Positions 56,959 to 64,000 of a stretch of 64,000 bases of DNA are shown piece after piece. Source of the stretch: Psychrobacillus sp042945595 (GTDB lineage Bacteria > Bacillota > Bacilli > Bacillales_A > Planococcaceae); the NCBI RefSeq assembly GCF_042945595.1, contig NZ_CP168493.1, forward strand, positions 3,286,001-3,350,000. Direction: 5' to 3'. The position numbers and the translations under genes are program-made. The notes under the pieces were generated by a model. It ran no database searches. It saw only the letters and a list, made by a program, of their open reading frames with translations, and had not been told where the DNA came from. Numbering within the stretch: position 1 is the first letter of the stretch; the number at the start of each line of letters is the position of its first letter.

Positions 56959-57126
56959 GTAACTGGCTTGGTTCCTGTTTATGGAGTCAGGTCTTTTTCT
57001 TATTCACCTTGGTTTTCAAGCCCAATAGTTCTATTATAAAATTGATTAGGGAATTTAGCCCTGATACCAAATAATTAGAAACTTATAAATTATCTTATGG
57101 GTGGTTGAAATTTCAAAAAGTATTTA

Positions 57127-58200
57127 TTAATCTTCAGATTTTTTCTTGATTTCATTCGAAATATATTTAAAGCCAGATTGGGAGCTATAGCCACTAAAGT
57201 TCCCTCCAGTAAGCCAATCTTCACTCTTAACCTTGCTCATACTAATAAAATCTATAAAAAGAATTACTGCATTCTTAATATTCCCTTGCGATTTCTCCAT
57301 ACATTCATTAAATAATAGATGTATTGAATAAGTACCTGTTCCTTTTTGTAAATTATAATCCTTATTAAACATTGGTGAGTATTTCTCGAAACAGTCGGGC
57401 CATTTATCCTTAATACAATCCCAAATATTATTCATTATTGACGATATACTTTTTGCAATTTCCTTAACTTTATCTTCATTTATTCCTTCGAAATCAATTC
57501 CATCATAATCAATTTTTTTCTCTATAATAGGCGATAATGACCTACAAAATGCATTTATACTTATAATGGTACCTTTTACTTCTGGACCAGTTTTTATTGC
57601 TTCAAACCAAACACTTAACTTTTCTTCATTGTTAAGATATAAAGCTACTTTTGTAGCAATAGCTTCTACTAAATCTTTTTTTGATTTATAATATCCTGCA
57701 TGGTTACGTAATTTTTCTCTTAATCTAATTGCTAAATCAGTACTTACTTTTTTACCTTTACTATTGATATCAATAAATGTATTTACTTCGTATATTTCTT
57801 GATCAGGTTCAATTGACATTAATGTTACAGGTAGCTCTACTTTCTTTAATTCATTGTACCTCTCAATATCTGTTTGCTCTAAATATTTTAATGCCTCAAT
57901 CCTATGTTGACCATCAACTAATCGCATCTGATTATTTATAATAAGCTTATTATCAGCAAAGGCTATATCTTCTTTATTGATTGCAGCTAATATTGTTGGA
58001 GGTAAAATAGGTGCTTTTTCATCTTTAAAGTACTTTGTAATTTTTTTATAATGTGTTGGACTTACAGGTCTTTGATATCCTTCTCCACTATCAGATTCAA
58101 ATATCTTCACATAAGTATTCTCTACTAACTCTTCTATCGTTAGTGTTATAAGGTACATTTTTAAACCAAACTGATCAAATTCTATTGCTTGCTTCTTCAT
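57127..58200 (-). CDS. DGQHR-domain protein (ParB/DndB-like)
   Basis: A 357-residue protein with the defining motif LVDGQHRIEAL (DGQHR at 96-100), preceded by the usual GYQR (41-44) and a PPTILAAI strand. DGQHR proteins have a ParB-like fold and include DndB and DpdB of DNA-modification defence systems. The C-terminal half is helical and unassigned. The ATG overlaps the end of the RelA/SpoT-domain gene by 26 bases, so the two are translated together. Role likely regulatory or nucleic-acid/nucleotide binding; inference. Confidence 0.8.
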   Translation of the reverse strand: MKKQAIEFDQFGLKMYLITLTIEELVENTYVKIFESDSGEGYQRPVSPTHYKKITKYFKDEKAPILPPTILAAINKEDIAFADNKLIINNQMRLVDGQHRIEALKYLEQTDIERYNELKKVELPVTLMSIEPDQEIYEVNTFIDINSKGKKVSTDLAIRLREKLRNHAGYYKSKKDLVEAIATKVALYLNNEEKLSVWFEAIKTGPEVKGTIISINAFCRSLSPIIEKKIDYDGIDFEGINEDKVKEIAKSISSIMNNIWDCIKDKWPDCFEKYSPMFNKDYNLQKGTGTYSIHLLFNECMEKSQGNIKNAVILFIDFISMSKVKSEDWLTGGNFSGYSSQSGFKYISNEIKKKSED

Positions 58201-59758
58201 AAGATGCCTCCTCTATTTTTTCGCCTTGTAATATTTTTAGAATTACATTAGTCGGGAGATTTTCACCTTTTATAAATTTTTCTAACTTCTCTTTTTCAAT
58301 TATATTAGGTTGCCACCTAATTTTATTGTTCATATAGTTATCAACGATTGGTTTTAAATACTCTCTGGAAATTTTACCATCTATAGTTAAAATTATTTTA
58401 CTCGATAAAAAACATATTATATTTTCTAAAACATCCTGATTTCTTTCATCAGGTGTAAGCTCTTCAATCGACTCTTGATAATCCTGGATAAACTCACTAA
58501 TAATACTTAAAATATTATCTTTCTTGTTAATAAAGTCTATCTTTCTATAATTATTTAATGAATTTATTATAGATGAAACTATAGCACTATTTAAGTAATC
58601 TGATGCATCCTCATCTATAGTAATGTCTTCTATATAACTACCTCTAAATATTTCCAACATTATATTTGCAATAGATTTAATTTTTTCTGTGTAATCATTT
58701 TCAGACTGTATATCTAAATAGCTATATGTAACATATAAAAGTCGCCAATATATATCGTTATCTTTCATTAATCTATCTAACACTTTAGCTAATTCTTTAA
58801 TCCCATCAGCTTGCCCTCTTATTTTCCCCTCTATTAATATATTGTCCAACTGTAATTGTTCTTCAGTTAGCTTGAATTGTGCTGCTCGAACTAAATAAAG
58901 GTTTGCTTTTTCGAAAATTTGGCTATTTTCCTTTGCGCTATAGAATAACAGGCTTACTAAAGAATCATATAATTCTCTTAAATCTATTTTACAATTTAAA
59001 CATTCTTCAATTTTCTCTTGAATATTCTTATGTAATATTTTTGCAATCATCTCTTTCACTTCTTTGATTTCTTTGCTTTTATCATTGGCGTGGAGATGGT
59101 TTTGTATTACCTTTAATTGATTATCAACATTTTTCAACAAATGATATGTCGAGTCCATTATTTCACTATAAAAATTCGAATCAACTAAATAATTGTAATT
59201 TTTATATATTAGCATATGTTCTAATTCTCCCCAAAACATATGAATTAATGATTTCACTTGAATTTCAACATTAAAATTTTTACCATTTCTTGACCAAATA
59301 CAAGAATATTTATAAATTGGATTTTGATTTTTTTGAATATCTGGTTTATCTTTTAATTCTATGTATAAATTACTTTCTTTCCCATTTTCTATGCATTTAT
59401 ATCCCTTGAAACTAGAACTATCCTCTTTAAATAGTTTATTTAAATCATTTACAACAAGTTCTTCATCATCGTTTAAAAAACATACAATTCTTATACCAAT
59501 AAGGTCTGGTAATCTAGAAATAAAATGTTGATGATTGCCTTTGTATTTTTCATAATAATTTTTTCTAATTATTTTTTCACTTAAGCTTTCCGAGCTTTTA
59601 ACACGATCCTGTAGAATAATTTTATTCGTAGATAATTTTGATATTACATTAACTTTTAAAAATTCATTTAAATACTGTCTTTCATTTTCTAAATCATTCT
59701 TCATGCCTTCTAGCATCTCAACACTATTTTCTATAAATCCATTTAGTTCTTTTAACAT
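58175..59758 (-). CDS. RelA/SpoT nucleotidyltransferase-domain protein
   Basis: A 527-residue protein whose first 190 residues have the RelA/SpoT synthetase pattern: RVKSSESLSEK (52-62), LPDLIGIRIVCF (83-94, catalytic Asp85), GY at 119-120, VEIQVKS (164-170, catalytic Glu165) and WGELEHMLIYK (176-186). The usual SLH after GY is absent. The other 330 residues are helical and unrecognised. No HD hydrolase domain and no TGS/ACT domains, so it is neither housekeeping Rel nor a small alarmone synthetase. Together with the overlapping DGQHR gene it looks like a toxin- or defence-type alarmone enzyme. Activity could be pppGpp, ppApp or tRNA pyrophosphorylation. ATG start, site GGAGGGATAAA. Confidence 0.75.
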   Translation of the reverse strand: MLKELNGFIENSVEMLEGMKNDLENERQYLNEFLKVNVISKLSTNKIILQDRVKSSESLSEKIIRKNYYEKYKGNHQHFISRLPDLIGIRIVCFLNDDEELVVNDLNKLFKEDSSSFKGYKCIENGKESNLYIELKDKPDIQKNQNPIYKYSCIWSRNGKNFNVEIQVKSLIHMFWGELEHMLIYKNYNYLVDSNFYSEIMDSTYHLLKNVDNQLKVIQNHLHANDKSKEIKEVKEMIAKILHKNIQEKIEECLNCKIDLRELYDSLVSLLFYSAKENSQIFEKANLYLVRAAQFKLTEEQLQLDNILIEGKIRGQADGIKELAKVLDRLMKDNDIYWRLLYVTYSYLDIQSENDYTEKIKSIANIMLEIFRGSYIEDITIDEDASDYLNSAIVSSIINSLNNYRKIDFINKKDNILSIISEFIQDYQESIEELTPDERNQDVLENIICFLSSKIILTIDGKISREYLKPIVDNYMNNKIRWQPNIIEKEKLEKFIKGENLPTNVILKILQGEKIEEASYEEASNRI

Positions 59759-60013
59759 TTTATCCCTCCTACCCTAATTATATACCTAATTACACTTATT
59801 GTTAGTAATTTAATTATTTCTAACTAAAAAGAGCTATATATGGAGCAATAGCCATGATAGCCTAGGTTGGCTTCTTGGCACAATAAATCATGCCCAGGGA
59901 ATGTTCTATATTAAGCAACTGTGCGCTATCCTAACCACCTTAAAAAAGTGTCCAAAAGTGTTATCATTCCCATGCTTACATATAAATTTTTCCACGAAAA
60001 GGATTGTTTATGA

Positions 60014-61627
60014 TTACCGACTATTCCATGACCTTCCAAATAATTCTTTACCGTCTATTGATAATTCCAATACTTTAGTTTCTTCTAATATTTTTTGGCT
60101 CTTTAGACTATAAGCTGACATTTTATCGAAGGAAATAAATATTTGCTTCCCAAAATTTTTGTATATTGAAAGTATTTTTTCAATTGCTTCATCTGATATT
60201 TGTTTTAGCACTACAGAATCATGTATTAAAATTGGTAACTGAGTTAGTTCCATAATACTTAAATCGTATACCACCATACTTTTATATGAAGTGCCGGTAC
60301 CTGTATCATCTATAGTTTCAAAAGTATATTGATTCTTATCAAAAGTAATAATGGGTGGCTTTTTACTTCCTGAGTATATGTAATCATTGATTTCCAACAA
60401 TTTAGTATTAATTGTATTTTGCAACAGATGTAATTGTTCGAGCTTAATATTATCTCTCCGCTTTTTTGCATCCTCTTTTGAAGTCATCAGAGTATTTAAC
60501 ATATCAAAAGAATTATTTTCATACTCTAATATTTCAATTCTTTTTTGTAAATTAGAGTATTTTATTAGTATTGCTTTCGATAAATTAGGGACTTTAGTAA
60601 TCTCTTTAATTTGTTTTTCTAATTCATCTATTTCAGTTTGTGCAATAGCAATTAATTTACTTAACTTTGTTTTCTCTTGCTTTAACTCACTCCTTAATAC
60701 ATTTCTAATTCCTGTATGAAATTCTTCAATTTCTGATAACTTTCTTATAGCAACACTAGGGAAAAATGTTAGTAAGTTGTCAAAACTTTCTTGTTTGAGA
60801 ATTCCTGTTTCATGAATGTTTCTATTAATGATGCCTAACTGTGAGTTAAGTTTACTATGATGTCTTTTGGCAATAGACAAGCTATTTTTTAGTTTTAACA
60901 ATGCCTCTGTTTTGATAGAATCCAAATCTAAGAGATTGCCATCTAAATCTTTGGAAATCTTCTCTCTCTCACTATTAAGAATGGCTAACTCTTTGAAATT
61001 GGCATCGTATTTTCTTTTTGCAATAGATGATATAAAGTTATATTTTTGAGCATTTTTAAATGATTTTAATTCAGAATCTTTTTCTTTAAAATTGATGTCT
61101 AAATCAGAAATAACGTTGTATAAATCAAACAGCTTTAATAACGCATTAATTGGCTCTCCGGCCTTTTCATTGCTTACTATATTTAGCGGTCGTTTCTCAT
61201 CTAAATTTTCTTTCCCGTATATCCTAGAGAAGCGACCAACTATATTTCGAAAGCTAATATCATTAAGAGAAATTTGATACATACCCTTCAAAAAGTGGCA
61301 ATAACTATCAAGTGAAATATTAGATAGTATATTATAGTTCTCGTCACATTTATTTACACTTTCAAGATCATCGGTATACCTTGAAAAATAATATTTTTTT
61401 TTATTAAAAATAAAACAAAACTTTATTTCATGATTTCCTAGATTTCTTTGGATATCAGAAGAATTCATAACATAGTCTTTACCTCCAAATACAAAATCAA
61501 CAATCATTAAGAAAGTGGATTTACCTATAGAATTACTTCCACTATTATCACCTAGTACCGTATTTAGTCCTTCATGAAATTCTATCCTTTTTTGATTAAA
61601 TTTCTCACATATAATTTCAAACAACAT
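60014..61627 (-). CDS. DUF2326 coiled-coil ATPase of an ABC-3C-type system
   Basis: A 537-residue SMC/RecN-like ATPase. An unusual Walker A, GDNSGSNSIGKST (26-38), is followed by FLMIVDFVFGG. The middle, 180-410, is long coiled coil, and the C-terminal half has the DUF2326 segment QLPILIHDSVVLKQISDEAI with YSGSKKPPIITFDKNQYTFE before it. DUF2326 proteins are the ATPase part of ABC three-component conflict systems. The start overlaps the small middle gene by 11 bases. About 250 bases with nothing recognised separate it from the RelA/SpoT gene. Confidence 0.85.
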   Translation of the reverse strand: MLFEIICEKFNQKRIEFHEGLNTVLGDNSGSNSIGKSTFLMIVDFVFGGKDYVMNSSDIQRNLGNHEIKFCFIFNKKKYYFSRYTDDLESVNKCDENYNILSNISLDSYCHFLKGMYQISLNDISFRNIVGRFSRIYGKENLDEKRPLNIVSNEKAGEPINALLKLFDLYNVISDLDINFKEKDSELKSFKNAQKYNFISSIAKRKYDANFKELAILNSEREKISKDLDGNLLDLDSIKTEALLKLKNSLSIAKRHHSKLNSQLGIINRNIHETGILKQESFDNLLTFFPSVAIRKLSEIEEFHTGIRNVLRSELKQEKTKLSKLIAIAQTEIDELEKQIKEITKVPNLSKAILIKYSNLQKRIEILEYENNSFDMLNTLMTSKEDAKKRRDNIKLEQLHLLQNTINTKLLEINDYIYSGSKKPPIITFDKNQYTFETIDDTGTGTSYKSMVVYDLSIMELTQLPILIHDSVVLKQISDEAIEKILSIYKNFGKQIFISFDKMSAYSLKSQKILEETKVLELSIDGKELFGRSWNSR

Positions 61628-61847
61628 AGCTAACTCTCCTTAATTTAAAATCGTAATCAATTTTTCCGAGGATATATAAACACTCTAATGATTCTATAAA
61701 TTCTGTGATGTTATCGAATTTACTACTTACATTTAAATACAGTTGATAAATAGTTATATATTCTTTTTCAACTAATTCATTTAGAATAATTGGGAATTTA
61801 CTTATAGTGCTTTCTTTATAAGAAAATAATTTATTTGGTAATTTCAC
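61617..61847 (-). CDS. ABC-3C middle component, small protein
   Basis: About 76 residues, VKLPNKLFSYKESTISKFPI, then EKEYITIYQLYLNVSSKF and LGKIDYDFKLRRVSYV: a small winged-helix-like protein typical of the middle genes of ABC-3C systems. I prefer the GTG at 61847 (GAGGTG just upstream) to the ATG at 61871. It overlaps the HNH gene by 17 bases and the ATPase by 11, so all three are tightly coupled. Confidence 0.75.
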   Translation of the reverse strand: MKLPNKLFSYKESTISKFPIILNELVEKEYITIYQLYLNVSSKFDNITEFIESLECLYILGKIDYDFKLRRVSYVV

Positions 61848-62631
61848 GGAACACCTCACAATTCTGCACAAAATAAGACACTACTACCTCACACGCTTCA
61901 AAAGATGAATTATCTAGCTGTGAGTGCATCCAATTAACCATAGAGTTAAATATATCACCCTTATTCGATAATTCTTTCTCGCATTTTAGAAAGCTTGTCT
62001 TTATTTGGGATGCGATAATATTAAAATTAATTTGCCCGGATTCTTCTAAATTACGGAATGTCTCTTTAATAAAATTAAAATAAGTACAAACATATGATTC
62101 AATTTTATTTATTAAAATCATGTAAGAATCATCAATTTTATCTGAAATTTTTAACGCACTGTATTCTAATTTCATTTTCTCTAATGTTCTCATATTAACG
62201 TAGGACAGAGCATTTATTACTAAAATAATCTCTTCTTCTAAATCTTGGTGAGATGCAACTACTCGTGCATTAGCTAAGTTCAACAATTTCTTTTTAATCT
62301 TTACTAAATTTAAATATTCATCTTTTGTTTTGCCGTCATCATAAATACCATGGCAATCTTTACATAAAGCAATTTTATTTTTGAAATCCTCACAATTGAT
62401 ACCTAAACGTTCTAAACCAACCAGTTCTTTTATTTCATTAGGTAGGGGACTATTGGGATAGATGTGAGCAATCTGGTAAAGTTTACTTTTGCTATTTCCT
62501 TTGGCTGCTAATAAATTTTTGCCACACAAAGGGCAAAGTCCCCCTACTTCTAATAAATATGCATGATCCATGTTTTTAGTTATAGAAATTCGATCAACCA
62601 AATATGGATCTACTTTTTTAGCTTCTCCCAA
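61831..62631 (-). CDS. ABC-3C effector with HNH/zinc-finger nuclease motif
   Basis: A 266-residue protein. CPLCGKN (Cys33, Cys36), AHIYP (His56), NKIALCKDCHGIYDD (Cys90, Cys93, His94) form an HNH nuclease with a structural zinc site. The C-terminal 150 residues are helical, probably the part that binds the ATPase. First gene of the three-gene unit (site GAGGAGCAAATTTGG). It should cut DNA when the ATPase senses an invader; inferred from the family. Confidence 0.82.
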   Translation of the reverse strand: MGEAKKVDPYLVDRISITKNMDHAYLLEVGGLCPLCGKNLLAAKGNSKSKLYQIAHIYPNSPLPNEIKELVGLERLGINCEDFKNKIALCKDCHGIYDDGKTKDEYLNLVKIKKKLLNLANARVVASHQDLEEEIILVINALSYVNMRTLEKMKLEYSALKISDKIDDSYMILINKIESYVCTYFNFIKETFRNLEESGQINFNIIASQIKTSFLKCEKELSNKGDIFNSMVNWMHSQLDNSSFEACEVVVSYFVQNCEVFREITK

Positions 62632-63187
62632 ATTTGCTCCTCCTCTATAAATATTGATATATCAATAGCTCCTTAAATTTATTACTGCCATTCAAACAAT
62701 GTATGAAGACTAAATCCTGATTCTAGTATACTATTTTTAATAAAATGCCTTATAAATAGGATAATATTTCATTTATTCATGGTATCTGGTTTCACCCTGT
62801 AATCCTTCATGATGCATTTGATGACAGATTCAATTTAAAAACTAGATATTTCTCCAAAATTTACACTCCCCATAATTTTAAGTACATAATTCACAAATCT
62901 ATTACAATAAATTCTATACTAATAATTCATTAAAATCACTTATTTTCAAATCTTCTTATTTAGGAACTTTTTGCTCTTATTTAATAACACAAGAGACCTC
63001 GATAGACTTCACTAAGTCGGACAGATTAAATAAGGGCTTGTATACTTAAACTATAGATATAGATTTACACACTGCACTGCGCGTAAAAAATGCTGATAAT
63101 TAACTACAATTCAAAAAATTGTGCTGAGAATTCCAATGAGAATCGGATTTTTCAGCACAGCCATTTTCATTAATTAATCCAACTAAT
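62632..63187. other. intergenic stretch right of the ABC-3C genes
   Basis: No gene. TGTGCTGA/TCAGCACA (63119-63161) forms a long hairpin with inner GAATTCC pairing. The promoter of the HNH gene should lie within the first 100 bases, but no clear -35/-10 pair stands out. Confidence 0.45.
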
Positions 63188-63254
63188 TCCAACCACGCGA
63201 CAGCTTCACAAATGTGTCAGTATATATGGCAGCAAACGAGTGCTGGTGGGTTAA
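63188..63254 (+). repeat. second repeat family, copy 3
   Basis: TCCAACCACGCGACAGCTTC, ACAAATGTGTCAGTATATAT, GGCAGCAAACGAGTGCTGGT, GGGTTAAAG. Diverged but complete. Confidence 0.7.
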
Positions 63255-63318
63255 AGTCTTTTTTAATTTCAAACATTCATTTATTTGTACAACTCTAAAC
63301 TTAGTGAAAGTTACCAGG

Positions 63319-63345
63319 TTCTAAAACATTTTAGAACCTGATGCC
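63319..63345. other. perfect hairpin between repeat copies 3 and 4
   Basis: CAGGTTCTAAAA/TTTTAGAACCTG with a 2-base loop. No T-run directly after it on the plus strand (ATGCCATTTTTAAAG). May belong to the boundary repeat unit. Confidence 0.6.
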
Positions 63346-63376
63346 ATTTTTAAAGAACTTTTTTCCTTTTAGCAGC

Positions 63377-63444
63377 TCCAAACACGCGACCGCTTCACAA
63401 TGTGCGGAGTATATGTAGCAACACATGGGTGCTGGTAGGTTTAT
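63377..63444 (+). repeat. second repeat family, copy 4
   Basis: TCCAAACACGCGACCGCTTC, ACAATGTGCGGAGTATATGT, AGCAACACATGGGTGCTGGT, AGGTTTATG. 190 bases from copy 3 in the same orientation. Confidence 0.75.
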
Positions 63445-63494
63445 GTAATTGGGACTGTCCCACAAGGGATATTTGAGCCTGAAATCTGCAAAAT

Positions 63495-63538
63495 AAAAAT
63501 GCCGAAACGTTAATTTCACAGCGTTTTGGCATTTTTTT
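63495..63538. terminator. bidirectional terminator
   Basis: AAAAATGCCGAAACG and GCGTTTTGGCATTTTTTT form a stem; T-runs on both strands. It ends the small membrane-protein gene at 63567. Confidence 0.85.
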
Positions 63539-63566
63539 ATTCAAGCAATTTCGTTGTATATGGGAC

Positions 63567-63908
63567 TTATTTGAAAGCTCCTTTTTTGATTTTTAGTTTG
63601 TTTCTAACAAATGTATAGATATTTAAAATAACGCCTATAAAAAAAATAATAATTGCATGGGTAGCAAGGAATAACACCATAAATCCACCTGCAAAAGCAA
63701 TTCCTGTTCCGTCATCATTTGGGTCATTTGCAATCAATTTAAGCATTAAAGACACAAAGCTAAAAACTATAACTGGAACTAAAAGCGCCATGCCAATCGC
63801 AGAAACCCATAATGGGATCTTCTTTGTTTGGTATAAATAAATTGCTAACCAATCACAAATTATAATGGTAAGTATTAAGACAAACCAAACGATAGTATCT
63901 CCGTTCAT
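63567..63908 (-). CDS. small membrane protein, unknown
   Basis: 113 residues with three clear membrane segments: TIVWFVLILTIIICDWLAIY, IGMALLVPVIVFSFVSLMLK and GGFMVLFLATHAIIIFFIGV, then a basic tail (RNKLKIKKGAFK) expected inside the cell. The start has AAAGGGAGTATTTGAA and a possible -10 TATAAT at 63927-63932. I do not recognise the family. It may be an immunity or holin-like cargo gene, but nothing in the sequence proves it. Confidence 0.7.
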   Translation of the reverse strand: MNGDTIVWFVLILTIIICDWLAIYLYQTKKIPLWVSAIGMALLVPVIVFSFVSLMLKLIANDPNDDGTGIAFAGGFMVLFLATHAIIIFFIGVILNIYTFVRNKLKIKKGAFK

Positions 63909-64000
63909 TTCAAATACTCCCTTTTTATTATAGGTTATTTTTATTTGTAAATATTGTAAATACGAAGAAACTGTTTTTAAAATTTTATATTTTTGGCTCT

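Noticed and set aside
63331..63519. A 62-codon minus-strand frame across repeat copy 4
   Set aside because: No ribosome site; it is created by the repeat, and other copies carry stops in the same frame.

Overview
The window looks like chromosome from a low-GC, spore-former-type Firmicute of the Bacillaceae/Planococcaceae (Lysinibacillus-, Psychrobacillus- or Sporosarcina-like). This rests on strong GGAGG ribosome sites with ATG/GTG/TTG starts, sigma-A promoters, CcpA-type cre boxes, YesN/YesM-like two-component pairs, DUF1292 and DUF2935 proteins, and lipoprotein substrate-binding proteins. The exact genus cannot be fixed without a database.

Region 1 (1-13 kb) is a minus-strand peptide-utilisation operon. 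In transcription order it holds an S33 aminopeptidase, the two ATPases, two permeases and lipoprotein of an Opp/Dpp transporter, an attenuator-like hairpin, a YtcJ-type amidohydrolase, an M20 amidohydrolase and an AEC-family carrier cut by the window edge. A YesN/YesM-type pair is divergent from it. Region 2 (13-19 kb) is housekeeping-like: two paralogous DUF1292 proteins, a MutS2-like ATPase without Smr, a palindromic element with 15-bp terminal inverted repeats, a structured-RNA candidate, a Val-type tRNA with an odd anticodon loop, an isochorismatase-fold protein, and an HxlR/nitroreductase pair sharing palindromic operators. Region 3 (19-28 kb) is a complete xylose-type sugar ABC transporter (xylF, xylG, xylH) with a XylFII/LytS/YesN-like sensor system, a second binding protein, and a cre box over the promoter.

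Region 4 (29-64 kb) is accessory and strongly mosaic. A 154-bp repeat beginning TTACATCATGCCGCCC occurs four times in the same orientation, plus one diverged core. That sequence is what the complement of a groEL 3' end (Gly-Gly-Met-Met-stop) would be. Three of the five copies are directly preceded by a tyrosine-recombinase C-terminal remnant, which suggests several integrative elements stacked in tandem at one attachment site. The segments between copies carry different cargo: an SF0329-type gene; a decaying polyamine/gluconate block (frameshifted GMC dehydrogenase, broken amino-acid permease, potABCD, PuuB-like oxidase, IS630 and IS4 debris, pseudo-potD, aldehyde dehydrogenase tail); a MarR/MFS efflux pair; and a protein of three fused RidA domains.

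The rightmost segment (53.5-63.5 kb) is a defence island divided by a second repeat family (four copies). It contains a Cap4/DUF4297-like nuclease-TPR protein, an overlapping pair of a RelA/SpoT-domain protein and a DGQHR protein, and a three-gene ABC-3C-type system (HNH protein, small middle component, DUF2326 coiled-coil ATPase). The RelA/SpoT-DGQHR pair and the stacked-element architecture are the best candidates here for something poorly described.
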